Positions 9,878 to 19,658 of a stretch of DNA of 64,000 nucleotides are shown here, piece by piece. The position numbers and the translations under genes were made by a program. The notes under the pieces are model-generated. The model was given only the letters and a program-made list of their open reading frames with translations, was not told the DNA's origin and ran no database searches. The stretch comes from Thiodiazotropha sp037384425. Its GTDB lineage: Bacteria; Pseudomonadota; Gammaproteobacteria; Chromatiales; Chromatiaceae. How positions within the stretch are numbered: position 1 is the first letter of the stretch; each line of letters begins with the position of its first letter. The stretch is taken from contig JARROA010000002.1 of NCBI GenBank assembly GCA_037384425.1, positions 62,001 to 126,000 of the forward strand, in the 5' to 3' direction.

Positions 9878-9885
9878 CAGCTCTA

Positions 9886-12800
9886 TCAATATTCGTACGC
9901 TCCAATATCCGGACGGGTTCCGCTGTATTGCAGAGTTATGCCTTGGTTGGAATTCCAGCTTACGTCTTTGTCGACGGTAATCGTGTTAGTGTCGTAATCA
10001 ATAGAAACGACAGTTAACGCTGCACTGGTGCCCTCTAATTGAATCCTATCGCCAGTCACGCCTCCAATACCAAAGCCATCATGAAAATAGCCTGCGTCCA
10101 TTACCTGAATCGATCGGCCACTTCCGCTATTGGTCGTGGTGGTAAGGAACTTCCCGGAATCGATCAACTGACTCGAAGATGTCAATGAAAAATCATGATT
10201 GTCAGGGTCTACATAGCCTGGACCAACCTCGATGTTGTTCGAGAAAAAGCCTGGATAGTTGGCTTCAAACCACGCCAATGTGTTGCCGCTGCCCTGCCAT
10301 GCTCCAATGACATCATCGGGTATTGTGCCGCTGGTCATGTTGTTGTTATCAAAGAAAACACCCTCAAGACTGCTTCTGTAGACGACCTGAAATGGTGATG
10401 TGCCTCCGCACTCAACATTCTCACTGAAAGCGTTGTTAACGAACAGGTTGTCAGTATAGTCAGGAGAACTTGCATTCCACGTGGCGACGCCGCCGCAATG
10501 GTTCTTGTGGAATGTATTGTGGTATATGCGATTGTGTTTGTTGTACAAAGCCTCCGGACTATACGATTGCATTCCGATTCCCACATTATTGTCATAAAAA
10601 GTGTTGAATCGGATTATTCCATTCTGACCTGCATACTGAATTCCATCGCCTCCCGAAGGACTGTAGTAAGTGGTGGTTTTCGCAAAAATATTATTTTCAA
10701 TAACATTATGCTTGGTCGAGTCATGAATGAAGAATTCATGATCGAAGCCAACATCATCACAGTCATAAACCTCGCCAATTTTCTGGGCTGGGTTATACAG
10801 GTAGTTGTTTCTTAGAATATTTTTGTTGCTGCACTTGAGTGTCCAGAGGACATGAGCGGCATTGGTTATCGAATTGTCTTCGATCAAGTTAAAATCAGAC
10901 TTGATCAGCGATATGTTGTCCTGAGTGCTGTCATCAATCGTGTTGTTCACGATTTTGTTGTGGGTGGCTTCTTGGAAGAAAAGTCCTGTCTTGGAACTTC
11001 CACCCGAATCATTTGCACCAGAAAAAATATTGTTGCGAATAGTGTTGTGATGTGAATTCAAGGCATACAACCAACGCTTGACATTAGAGATTTCAAGGCC
11101 CTCGATAACCAGATAACTCTTGTCGGAGATGACTATTGCTGGCGTCAGTGAAGAGCCGGTGATTACGACACTTTCATTGTTATATGCCCGGTAAGTAACT
11201 GGGTTTGATGCGGTGCCAGAATTTTGCGGAGACAGTTGTTCTCCGAAACTGCCACTTCGTATTTCAATGGTGTCGCCTGCAACAGCGACATTGGCAGCGC
11301 CTGCGAGCGTTTTGTAGGCTTCTTTGTCACCGCTACCGCAACTCCTGGCTACTGCGTCATAGTCAGTGCAGTAGTTGGGGCCAATCATCTGGTCTACGAA
11401 AATATTACCGCTCGTACTCGGTGTCGTTTCGGTCACGGTTATGCTGAAACTGTTCAGCGCTGCACTATCGGTACCGTCAGAAACACTGATAGTGATATTT
11501 ATGAAACTGCCCAAGTCTCCGATCGACGGGGTTCCGGAAAGCTCTCCGGTAGTAGAGTTGAAATTTCCCCAAGCAGGAAGATTCAAGACGGTGTAACTAA
11601 GGTTGTCACCATCCGCATCCTCACCCAGTGGGGCAAAACTGTAGAATTCACCGGCTAGAACGTTGGTTGCAGGTTGGCCGCTGATCGTAGGAGCTCTATT
11701 GGTATCGTTTACACTGATCGAAAAAGGAGCAAGTGATGAAGTCGCTGAGCCATCAGTTACGGATATAGCAATATCAGCATAGTCGCCAGAACTGTCGAAA
11801 TCAGGCGTTCCACTGACTGATCCGTTACTTACATCGAAAGTGGCCCATGGCGGTAAATTGGTGACGGAAAAGCTCAAATTGTCACCATCCGCATCACTGG
11901 CTACAGGGGTGAAACTATAGGTTTCACCTTCATTGACACTCGTTACAGCAGTGCCACTGATACTGGGCGCGCGATTATTGTTTACAACAGATATCGAGAA
12001 GGGCGAAAGCGAAGAACTGACTGCGCCATCACTCACGGTAATCACAATATTTCCATATACACCGGCATCAGCATAGCCAGGTGTCCCGGTCAGGGAGCCA
12101 TCAGAAGCGTCAAAACTTGCCCAACCCGGAAGGTTTGCAACACTGAAGGTGAGGTTGTCTCCATCCGCGTCATTCGCGGCAGGCACGAAACTGTAGGCGC
12201 TGAGTTCGGTTACGCTCGTTTGCGGTGTTCCCGTGATTGTCGGGGCATGGTTGGTTTCGCTTACCGTGATACTGAAGGGCGACAGGGAAACCGTGTTTTC
12301 ACCATCGCTGACACTGATTGCAATGTTGTTATAAGTGCCGACGTCTCCGGTCTGAGGCGTGCCTGCCAAAGTGCCGGTACTGCTGTCGAAACTGGCCCAA
12401 CTGGGTGCTGCCGAAACTGAAAAGGTGAGCGTGTCGCCATCCGAGTCATTGGTAACGGGTGTAAACGAATATCCAATGCCTACTGTCGCTCCCGTATCTG
12501 GCAAACCCTGAATGCTGGGGGCATGATTGGTGCTCGAGTCACTGTACTGCACACGGAGTAGTGGGGCTGTGTCGACACCGCCCTCATATGACACTGCCGT
12601 GCGCACGCCAGTCCCGGAAATTACCAGCACCAGGTGGTTACCGGATTGCCAGCCAGGCCGGTCCACCACTTCCTGGATCAATTGGCTCAAGTCCGTGCTG
12701 GTTTCTGCTGTCTGGCTCTCACCAATGGTCTGCCATGGGTTTGGGATCCAGCTGGCGACAGCTGACGATGATGTACGTCCCGAAACATCGCCGGTCGTAG

Positions 12801-13443
12801 TATTGAAAGGAGTGGCGTCGTCGGTGGCTTCTGCCCATATCAGGAGATTGGTATCGCCAGTACTTACCTCGTCAACCGTAAACTGGAGATTCGCCTGTAT
12901 GATCTCGGCACCCTGTGGTACATCGACCGTGAAGCGAAGGCCGACCATCTGATCACTGTCGTCGTGTATCAGCTCCAGGTCGCTGCTGTCGACGTACATT
13001 GAGCCGTCGCTCGCCTCTTCGACATCATCCATGCCGCTGCTGATGCGTGAATTCACACTTTGCACGCTGGTGAGGTCCACAACAGTGATGGTGAAGGGAG
13101 GAATCGTGGCAACATCGATACCGTCTGACACGGTAATAGAGATATTCGTGTAGGTGCCAACATCGCCGGCTCCTGGTTCGCCGGTGAGCGTGCCTGTGGA
13201 GCTGTCAAATGTAGACCAGCTTGGCTGGTTCTGGATGCTGAACGAAAGCGCGTCACCATCAAGATCCGTTGCTGCCGGGGTGAAACTGTACAGATTTCCA
13301 CTGGTTATGGTGCTGCTGGGCGTGCCACTGATTGACGGGGCGCGGTTGTTGCTGATCGTGTCTGCGTTCTCTTCTGTCTCGCCACCACAGGCGCTGAGCA
13401 GGAATGGGATGAGCAGAAGGATAAATAGGGGGGTTGGTCTCAT
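9886..13443 (-). CDS. large Ig-repeat / beta-helix lipoprotein
   Basis: Predicted 1185-residue lipoprotein. I start at the ATG at 13443 because it gives a clean lipoprotein signal (MRPTPLFILLLIPF then LSAC, lipid cysteine 19). It contains five roughly 92-residue dystroglycan/cadherin-like Ig repeats, each with an AP(S/T)I..G start, a D-x-DGD calcium-type loop and (I/V)SVSDG end. One precedes and four follow a region (RFTVDVPQGAEIIQANLQ onward) that looks like a carbohydrate-associated beta-sandwich. The C-terminal 480 residues form a right-handed parallel beta-helix with repeated N-x-I..N turns (HHNTIRNNIFSG, HNKIVNNTIDD), as in polysaccharide lyases and C5-epimerases. It probably binds or remodels exopolysaccharide at the outer membrane or outside; the catalytic type is unknown. 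Confidence 0.8.
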   Translation of the reverse strand: MRPTPLFILLLIPFLLSACGGETEENADTISNNRAPSISGTPSSTITSGNLYSFTPAATDLDGDALSFSIQNQPSWSTFDSSTGTLTGEPGAGDVGTYTNISITVSDGIDVATIPPFTITVVDLTSVQSVNSRISSGMDDVEEASDGSMYVDSSDLELIHDDSDQMVGLRFTVDVPQGAEIIQANLQFTVDEVSTGDTNLLIWAEATDDATPFNTTTGDVSGRTSSSAVASWIPNPWQTIGESQTAETSTDLSQLIQEVVDRPGWQSGNHLVLVISGTGVRTAVSYEGGVDTAPLLRVQYSDSSTNHAPSIQGLPDTGATVGIGYSFTPVTNDSDGDTLTFSVSAAPSWASFDSSTGTLAGTPQTGDVGTYNNIAISVSDGENTVSLSPFSITVSETNHAPTITGTPQTSVTELSAYSFVPAANDADGDNLTFSVANLPGWASFDASDGSLTGTPGYADAGVYGNIVITVSDGAVSSSLSPFSISVVNNNRAPSISGTAVTSVNEGETYSFTPVASDADGDNLSFSVTNLPPWATFDVSNGSVSGTPDFDSSGDYADIAISVTDGSATSSLAPFSISVNDTNRAPTISGQPATNVLAGEFYSFAPLGEDADGDNLSYTVLNLPAWGNFNSTTGELSGTPSIGDLGSFINITISVSDGTDSAALNSFSITVTETTPSTSGNIFVDQMIGPNYCTDYDAVARSCGSGDKEAYKTLAGAANVAVAGDTIEIRSGSFGEQLSPQNSGTASNPVTYRAYNNESVVITGSSLTPAIVISDKSYLVIEGLEISNVKRWLYALNSHHNTIRNNIFSGANDSGGSSKTGLFFQEATHNKIVNNTIDDSTQDNISLIKSDFNLIEDNSITNAAHVLWTLKCSNKNILRNNYLYNPAQKIGEVYDCDDVGFDHEFFIHDSTKHNVIENNIFAKTTTYYSPSGGDGIQYAGQNGIIRFNTFYDNNVGIGMQSYSPEALYNKHNRIYHNTFHKNHCGGVATWNASSPDYTDNLFVNNAFSENVECGGTSPFQVVYRSSLEGVFFDNNNMTSGTIPDDVIGAWQGSGNTLAWFEANYPGFFSNNIEVGPGYVDPDNHDFSLTSSSQLIDSGKFLTTTTNSGSGRSIQVMDAGYFHDGFGIGGVTGDRIQLEGTSAALTVVSIDYDTNTITVDKDVSWNSNQGITLQYSGTRPDIGAYEY

Positions 13444-14350
13444 GGATGTAGGCCCAATGTGAATTTGTTTCCTGGAAGAGGTTAGCGACCAAGCAGACAT
13501 GGCGTGGATGTCGTGGTTCACGTTTTGCCAAGCCTGAATGACGGGAAAGGCTTGTAAATATCGATACCTTGAATGTGCTCACACATTCTTTGGGTGGCGT
13601 ACTTTTTGTTTCTTTGCAACAGGGGTGCAAATCAGATGCGGCCTACCGTCCTGCCGGGTTCTCTAGGGTGGTGCGTTCGGCGCGCGAGTAGAGCGGACAG
13701 CCAGTTTCCCGGGGACGTCACCAACGACGTCATTGGAAATCAATCGGAACATGCTGATATTTAATAAAATACGCCGATGATCTGAGGTGTATGAAGGGAG
13801 GTTTTCAGTAGATTGAAGATCCGCTCCCTAAGGAGAAGCTTCTGAAGTGGGCTCCTGACCTTTAGTGGTCCTGGGAACGGGCCGTTTGAGGTGATGGCGG
13901 GATTCGAGACATCTGTTGGCAACTCCCTGTAATATATGGCCTCAAACAGATTTCATTGGGAGTATAGGGCTAGATCCTGGCCGCTAAATCGGGTGGCTAT
14001 CGATTACATAGAAATCTTGCTCAAAATGCATCTCATGCGCCATGACGGCGTTTCGGTCCCGGTACTGATGTTCGTTATCTTTACTAAACGTCGTTTCCTT
14101 GCAGCGTCAGCGTCTTGTCACCGAAGGGTCCGCCTGCGGGCATATTGGCGCATGAGCCACATTTTGAGATGGATGTGGGTCGTCTCACGGCGGGAAAAGG
14201 TCAACCCGGGCAGCATGCAGCCTGGACTCTGAGTGATTCCAGGGAATCCCAGTGTTATTGTCAGGCAATGACAGGGGCCTGATTCCCTGGGCATATCAAA
14301 ACCATAACAACCATCATCAAGCTAGCGCTGAGTAAATTGGATTGACAAGC
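13444..14350. other. intergenic region, divergent, no gene recognised
   Basis: About 900 bases between the minus-strand beta-helix lipoprotein gene and the plus-strand deacetylase gene, expected to contain both promoters. Short open frames at 13573-13764 and 13936-14232 have no recognisable features. The only structured element I see is the nested inverted repeat at 14239-14290. Confidence 0.4.
14239..14290. repeat. nested inverted repeat upstream of deacetylase gene
   Basis: CCAGGGAATC (14239-14248) is the exact reverse complement of GATTCCCTGG (14281-14290). Inside it, TGTCA (14259-14263) pairs with TGACA (14269-14273) around GGCAA. It ends 60 bases before the deacetylase start. It could be an operator or an RNA hairpin in the leader; no T-run follows, so it is a poor terminator. 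Confidence 0.6.
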
Positions 14351-15394
14351 ATGAAGTACCTGATTCTGAAGATTATCTACCATCTAGGCTTTGTACGGCT
14401 CTGGTGTTTATTCAGAAGGAAAAAAATTACTATTCTGATGCTGCATGGCGTGATGGACAGCGGAGTGGATTGCGCATGGGAACCGCTCCGACCGAGGACC
14501 TCCAGACAGCTTTTTGACGAGACTCTCGGGTTGGCAGTGAGATATTTCAATTTCGTCTCGATCGATGAGGCGTCAGACATGCTGAAGGGGACGATTCCCG
14601 TCAAGAGCAACAGTTGTGTTGTTACCTTCGACGATGGGCAGTTGAATAACCTGGAGATCGCTTTGCCTATCCTCAGAAAGTACGAGATACCCGTTGTGTT
14701 TTACCCGACCACCGGGATTCTGGAGCGGTCAGTCCCATATTGGTTCGACAGATTGGATTTTGCGATCCAGCAGCCCGGTCTGGATGGCGTGAAAATTCAA
14801 ACCGGGGAGACTGAGATCACCGTCGATCAATCCTCTCGTGCGGCTATGTCGAAGTCGCTGTCGAGATTGATCAGGAGTCTCAAGAAACGCGATCTATCCG
14901 ATGCCGAATTCCAGGCTCAAGTTGATGAAATCAGTACATTCCTGGAACACACCTCGGGTAGCTCGATCGCCAGCGTGGTTGACGGGGACCTCTGGTCGTC
15001 GCGCTTGTCCAGAGCGGACCTCATGGACTGTGCGGCAATGAACGATGTGACCTTGGGCAGCCATACCATCAACCATGTGCGTGTACCATTTGTCGAAAGT
15101 GATGACGAGTTGGCGAAGGAGCTGAAGGGATCGAAGGAGGCCTTGGAAGAGATGATGCAGGGCCCTTGTCATCACTTCTGTTACCCGAACGGCGATTGGG
15201 ACCCGCGCTCGGTACGTGCCGTTCGGGATGCAGGGTATCATACCGCTGTAACCACCGATGAAGGGGTAAACGCAGTGGGGGATGATCTCTATACGCTCAA
15301 AAGATACTCTTTTCCCGTCAAAGGCGAGCCGATAAAAGGGCTGTTCACCATAATGGGGTTCTTTCATTTCATCAGCAGCAGGCGATTCGGCTAA
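14351..15394 (+). CDS. NodB-type polysaccharide deacetylase
   Basis: Carbohydrate esterase family 4-like deacetylase, 347 residues from the ATG at 14351 (a TTG nine bases upstream is an alternative). Motif 1 is TFDDG (catalytic and metal aspartates) and motif 2 is SHTINH (the H-x3-H metal pair). The late CYPNGDWDPRSVRAV segment is typical of deacetylases in exopolysaccharide loci. It removes N- or O-acetyl groups from sugars. There is no classical signal peptide; the N-terminus has a hydrophobic stretch (LILKIIYHLGFVRLWCLF), so it may be membrane-associated. It probably modifies the polysaccharide made by the neighbouring glycosyltransferases. Confidence 0.85.
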   Translation: MKYLILKIIYHLGFVRLWCLFRRKKITILMLHGVMDSGVDCAWEPLRPRTSRQLFDETLGLAVRYFNFVSIDEASDMLKGTIPVKSNSCVVTFDDGQLNNLEIALPILRKYEIPVVFYPTTGILERSVPYWFDRLDFAIQQPGLDGVKIQTGETEITVDQSSRAAMSKSLSRLIRSLKKRDLSDAEFQAQVDEISTFLEHTSGSSIASVVDGDLWSSRLSRADLMDCAAMNDVTLGSHTINHVRVPFVESDDELAKELKGSKEALEEMMQGPCHHFCYPNGDWDPRSVRAVRDAGYHTAVTTDEGVNAVGDDLYTLKRYSFPVKGEPIKGLFTIMGFFHFISSRRFG

Positions 15395-15576
15395 GCGCTC
15401 GCTCTAACACCAGCCAACGGCTGGATGCACTTCTCTAATACCGGTGACTGTTGAGAGCGTTCATGCCTCCTCCCTAAGTCCCGTAGGGGCGGCAGATGGG
15501 CGCCGACTCGACCGCCATGGCTTCTCAAGGCGACCGGAACATACTGAAACTACCGAGTGTCGGGTCGAATCCTGCG

Positions 15577-16197
15577 TCAAGGCTTGCGCAGCTCAGAATG
15601 ACGTACGCAGACGCGGGCCGGTATGGATGGGATATTCAGGAGTCGGGCCGTGGCAAATCGGTGCCAGCCGTCATTCAGGATCAGGCTGCCGTCTCTCGCC
15701 AGATTGACCGTCACCTCGTCCATCAGGGCCAGGATGTTATTCAGTTTTCCTTCCCTGTAGAGTTGATGGTTGCTCTTGTAGCCCTCTTCTCGGATGGTGT
15801 CGTACAGACGGTCACACTTCTCAAACCGGCGGAGCAGTGCATCCGGCGTGTCATATTCACCCCGAAAAGGGCGACCTTGCTCAATGGATTCCAGAGCGAA
15901 TGCGTAAAAGGGTGTGTCTTCCCAAGATGTTCCGCCTTGGAAGTGTTGGACATAGGATTGATAGAGGAGGTGGGATTCGACCGGAATGACCTGGCGATCC
16001 CAGTCTCCGTCCCGGTAACCACCGAGGAATCGTTTGGGCGGGAACTGGCTCTCCGGTGTTTGTCCGACCCTGACTGTCGCCGGTTCGATGAGCATCATTT
16101 CGTTGATACGTCCCGCGGACGCCAGATTCAACCAGAGCCATTTACCCCTTCGATATAGCGTCTTGGATAGGCTGAGGAGGGAGTTCGTGCTGGCCAT
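15577..16197 (-). CDS. ParB/sulfiredoxin-fold-like protein in polysaccharide locus
   Basis: A 206-residue protein with start chosen at ATG 16197; the open frame extends upstream to 16329, but that part has no family character. The C-terminal half has a ParB/sulfiredoxin-like nucleotide-binding look. LNDGWHRFATARLLNIPSIP contains the D-G-x-H-R motif that in ParB and Srx contacts nucleotide phosphates. The N-terminal 60 residues (RRGKWLWLNLASAG onward) are basic and aromatic. No helix-turn-helix for DNA binding is obvious, so chromosome partitioning is unlikely. Proteins of this kind do occur in polysaccharide loci, but their function is not something I can state. It is the only minus-strand gene between the deacetylase and the FnIII lipoprotein. 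Confidence 0.6.
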   Translation of the reverse strand: MASTNSLLSLSKTLYRRGKWLWLNLASAGRINEMMLIEPATVRVGQTPESQFPPKRFLGGYRDGDWDRQVIPVESHLLYQSYVQHFQGGTSWEDTPFYAFALESIEQGRPFRGEYDTPDALLRRFEKCDRLYDTIREEGYKSNHQLYREGKLNNILALMDEVTVNLARDGSLILNDGWHRFATARLLNIPSIPARVCVRHSELRKP

Positions 16198-16470
16198 GAA
16201 AGCATTAATTCCGGTCTGAGTGCTTGGCTTCTTCGTGCAACCGATGAAAAACCATGAGTGTGAAAAGTCGTTCGAATTTGATGGAACTCGAAGCGAAACC
16301 CAATGGCGGCAGATTTCAATCTGCATCACGGAGCACGAAGATGCTAAGGGTAGCAGGCTTTGCCCTGCAGAATGAATAGCTTTATGGCCGATGATTCGGC
16401 CTTGCTTTAGTGGGGTAGGTTGGGATTGAAGGGTGGAGCGGGACGCCTGGTTCCCGGCTCCACCCTGAGC

Positions 16471-16854
16471 TTAACTGAGTGTGATCTGGATGATTTCAGA
16501 GTATCCGCTTTCGGCGCCATCAGTGTCGTAGGCGGAGACGGCAAAGTAGTAGCTGCCTGCGGACAGGTTGTCCACGGTGTAGCTGGTGACGGTATCGTCG
16601 CTCAGATCGACCACCGGATTCAGATTGTCGCTGGATGTGCCCATGTAGATTCGATAACCAGCAAGTTCGGTCAGGGGCAGGAAGGTGCCATCGGTTCTGG
16701 CGCTGGGAGCCGTCCACGAGAGGCTTACACCCGAGGAAGTGGACAGGTTTTGAGACGCGGCACCGCTGGTGCTGGTCGTCGAGCTGCTGCCGCCACAGGC
16801 GCTCAAAAGGGAAGCGGTCAGGACGAGAGCGAAAATCAGTATGTATTTGCGCAT
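16471..16854 (-). CDS. small fibronectin type III lipoprotein
   Basis: Predicted 127-residue lipoprotein starting at ATG 16854: MRKYILIFALVLTASL, then lipobox LSAC with lipidated Cys20, then a Ser/Thr/Gly linker. A single fibronectin type III domain fills residues 45-127 (SLSWTAPSARTDGT, LAGYRIYMGTS, LSAGSYYFAVSAYDTDG). Likely periplasmic face or outer-membrane attached, with a carbohydrate- or protein-binding role. Upstream in-frame residues to 16911 lack any signal character and are excluded. Its position between the polysaccharide region and glnD suggests it is the last accessory gene of that region. Confidence 0.8.
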   Translation of the reverse strand: MRKYILIFALVLTASLLSACGGSSSTTSTSGAASQNLSTSSGVSLSWTAPSARTDGTFLPLTELAGYRIYMGTSSDNLNPVVDLSDDTVTSYTVDNLSAGSYYFAVSAYDTDGAESGYSEIIQITLS

Positions 16855-17010
16855 GGTAATCGACAACTCAGTTGATGGTCTGAAACGCTGTGGTGCATCC
16901 AACAAATCCACAACAATGGGCGCAGTCTACAGGCAAAGCCCGGGAATGGGTGGACTGAGATGTCAAAACTGTGATTTTGGTCAAGCGATGACCGTATAAG
17001 ACCAACTGCG

Positions 17011-19647
17011 TCACTCAGGCATTCGCGCGGTAACGGCCTCTTTCAGACATTCGAGCTGATTTTCGTCAAGGATCGGTTCGTTTTTTCTGTCGGTGATAAA
17101 GAAAATATCCTCCACCTCGGCGCCGAGCGTGGTGATCTTGGCGTGCTGCAGGCGGATGTTGCAGCTGGCAAAGGCCTGCCCCACATCGGACAGCAGTCCG
17201 GGACGATCCAGCGTAACCAGACGCATGGCGGTGCGCTGCAGATTCGGCTCCTGGGTGAAGTAGACCTGAGTGGTGGTGTCGAAGTGCTTGTGGCGCCTGG
17301 GGATGCTGCGGGAGACCTTGAGTGGCTGATCCCCCTCCTGGGTCAGCCCTTCGCGCAGGGTTTCGATGACCTCGTCCCAACGCTGACCCTCCTCCACCGG
17401 GCTGCCGTCCTGCTCCAGCACCAGGAAGGAGTTGAGGGAAAATCCCGCCGTGGTGCTCATGACGCGGGCGTTGACGATGGAGAGGGCCAGCTGATCGAGC
17501 AGGGTGGTGATCACGGCGAAGAGATTGTCCCGGTCGATGCCGTAGAAGAGCACCTCGGTGCCGCCGCGCTTGGCGGTCTGGCGCATCTTGATCAATGGCA
17601 GCTCATGGGCCGGAGTGGCGAGAACCGCCCGGGTATGGCGCTGGATGGCATTCGGCGAGTGGGTGAGGAAGTACTCGTTGTTGAAGGTCGCCCACAGTTT
17701 GCGGATGGCGCTCTCTTCCAGCTCTGTCGAGCGTCTCAGCTGGTATATGGCCTCCTCCTGCTTCTCATTCACCAGCTCTTCCTGTGCCAGTGGGTTGTCC
17801 AGGCCCCTGAGCAGTGCCCTGCGGGTGGCGTTGAACAGGTCGCGCAGCAGCGAATCCTTCCAGGAGTTCCAGGCGGCGGGATTGGTGGCGCGACTGTCGG
17901 CGAAGGTCAGCAGGTAGAGATAGGTCAGGCGGTTGATGTCGCCGACCAGGGCGGCGAACTCCTGCACCACCTCGGGATCGGTGATGTCCTTGCGCTGGGC
18001 GGTCATCGACATCACCAGATGGTTGCGTACCAGCCAGCTCACCAGATGGCTGTCGTACTCGCTCAGGTGGTGCAGGCGGCAGAACTCCAGGGCGTCCAGG
18101 GCGCCCAGTTCGGAATGGTTGCCGCCGCGCCCCTTGGCGATGTCGTGGAACAGGGCCGCCAGGTAGATCAGCTCCTCCTTGGGCAGGCCACGCATCAAAT
18201 GGGCGCAGAAGGGGTGCTCCTCGGCGTACATCGATACCGTCAGGCGGCGCAGATTGCGCACCACCATGAGGGTGTGTTCATCAACGGTGTAGACATGAAA
18301 AAGGTCGTACTGCATGCGCCCGACGATATTCTCGAAGATGGGGATATAGGCGGCCAGCACCCCGTAGATATTCATCCGCCGCATGGCGCGGGTGATGCCC
18401 AGGGGTTGGCGCAGGATCTCCATGAACAGGCTTTGGGCACGGATGTCCTGGCGGAATTGCTCATCGATCAGATAGGTGTGGTTGCGTACCAGGCGAATGG
18501 TGCTGGCACGCACGCCCTTGAGGTGGGGATTCTCCTGCAGCACCAGAAAGAGCTCCAGCAATGCCGTTGGGCTGCGTTCGAAGACCCGGTCGTGGGTCAC
18601 CTCGAGGAAGTCGCTGCGACTCTGAAAGCGTCGGTTGATCGAGACCGGTTCGCCCAACTGATTCTTGAGCAGGATGGTCTCCTGAAAATGTTGCAGCAGC
18701 ATCTCGTTGAGGCGGCTCAGCTCCATCACCGTGCGGTAGTAGTCGCGCATGAAGCACTCCACCGCCAGGTTGGCATAGTCGTCGTCGTAGCCCAGCTGGG
18801 CGGCCAGGGTGCGCTGGTGGTCGAACAGCAGCCGGTCGTCGTGTCGACCCGTCAGCAGATGCAGTGCGAAGCGCACCCGCCACAGATGGTCCTGGCCGTC
18901 GATGAGGGTTTTGTATTCGGCCTCGGTGAGGAAGTCGTGTCCCACCAGGTCGTGCAGATCCTGGATGCGGAAGTGGCGCTTCGCCACCCAGCCGATGGTC
19001 TGGATGTCGCGCAGGCCGCCGGGGCTCTCCTTGACGTTGGGCTCCAGGTTGCTGATGGCGTCGTCCTGCTTGGCGTGGCGTTGGATCTGTTCCCTCCACT
19101 TGGCTTCGAAGAAGTCGTGGCTGCTCCACATCCGGTCGGAGCCTGTGGCCTCCAGCATGGCGTCGTAGAGAGGTTGCGAGCCGGCCAGGTGGCGGGCTTC
19201 GATCAGGTTGGTGATGACGGTGATGTCCTGGGCCGCCTCCCTGACGCAGTCCTCGATCGTGCGCACGCTGTGTCCGACCTGCAGACCGATGTCCCACAGC
19301 AGGGTCAGGAACTGTTCCAGATTGCTCTTGAATGACTCGAAATTCCGCTCACTGTCGAGCAGGATCAGCAGGTCGATATCCGATCCCGGATGGAGCTCAC
19401 CCCGACCGTAACCGCCGACCGCCACCAAAGAGGCCTCGGCGGCGTCGGAAAAGTGGAGTCTCCAGGCACGTTGAAGCACCTCGTCCACCAGTCGGGCCCG
19501 TTCCGCCACCAGTATGCCGGTCGGGGTGCTGCCGGTGGCGAACCGCTCTTTGACACTTTCTGCGTAGTGCTTCAGGTAGGTCTTGCACGGTTGAACCGGG
19601 GAGGAGCCTGGGGCGAACGCCTCATCGAGCGTGGCGTGATCGATCAT
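17011..19647 (-). CDS. glnD: bifunctional PII uridylyltransferase / uridylyl-removing enzyme
   Basis: Cytoplasmic nitrogen sensor of 878 residues that uridylylates or deuridylylates PII according to glutamine. The N-terminal nucleotidyltransferase domain has GGYGRGELHPGSDIDLL (GG, then D-x-D metal ligands). A middle region leads to the HD domain (LFHDIAKGRGGNHSELG), which removes UMP. Two C-terminal ACT domains (LFAVITTLLDQLALSIVNAR and RPGLLSDVGQAFASCNIR) bind glutamine. I start at ATG 19647; the open frame runs on upstream to 19842, but that stretch is antisense-like and overlaps map. It sits 11 bases downstream of map on the same strand, so map-glnD is likely one operon. Confidence 0.96.
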   Translation of the reverse strand: MIDHATLDEAFAPGSSPVQPCKTYLKHYAESVKERFATGSTPTGILVAERARLVDEVLQRAWRLHFSDAAEASLVAVGGYGRGELHPGSDIDLLILLDSERNFESFKSNLEQFLTLLWDIGLQVGHSVRTIEDCVREAAQDITVITNLIEARHLAGSQPLYDAMLEATGSDRMWSSHDFFEAKWREQIQRHAKQDDAISNLEPNVKESPGGLRDIQTIGWVAKRHFRIQDLHDLVGHDFLTEAEYKTLIDGQDHLWRVRFALHLLTGRHDDRLLFDHQRTLAAQLGYDDDYANLAVECFMRDYYRTVMELSRLNEMLLQHFQETILLKNQLGEPVSINRRFQSRSDFLEVTHDRVFERSPTALLELFLVLQENPHLKGVRASTIRLVRNHTYLIDEQFRQDIRAQSLFMEILRQPLGITRAMRRMNIYGVLAAYIPIFENIVGRMQYDLFHVYTVDEHTLMVVRNLRRLTVSMYAEEHPFCAHLMRGLPKEELIYLAALFHDIAKGRGGNHSELGALDALEFCRLHHLSEYDSHLVSWLVRNHLVMSMTAQRKDITDPEVVQEFAALVGDINRLTYLYLLTFADSRATNPAAWNSWKDSLLRDLFNATRRALLRGLDNPLAQEELVNEKQEEAIYQLRRSTELEESAIRKLWATFNNEYFLTHSPNAIQRHTRAVLATPAHELPLIKMRQTAKRGGTEVLFYGIDRDNLFAVITTLLDQLALSIVNARVMSTTAGFSLNSFLVLEQDGSPVEEGQRWDEVIETLREGLTQEGDQPLKVSRSIPRRHKHFDTTTQVYFTQEPNLQRTAMRLVTLDRPGLLSDVGQAFASCNIRLQHAKITTLGAEVEDIFFITDRKNEPILDENQLECLKEAVTARMPE

Positions 19648-19658
19648 AGGGTGCTCGA

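Noticed and set aside
16340..16410. Possible c-di-GMP (GEMM) riboswitch near the FnIII lipoprotein gene
   Set aside because: A GGGCAAAGCC-like segment exists on the minus strand, but it lies downstream of that gene and the second conserved half of the motif is absent.
17143..19335. 730-codon open frame opposite glnD
   Set aside because: It is the antisense shadow of the GC-rich glnD gene; its protein has no domain features, and glnD is unambiguous.
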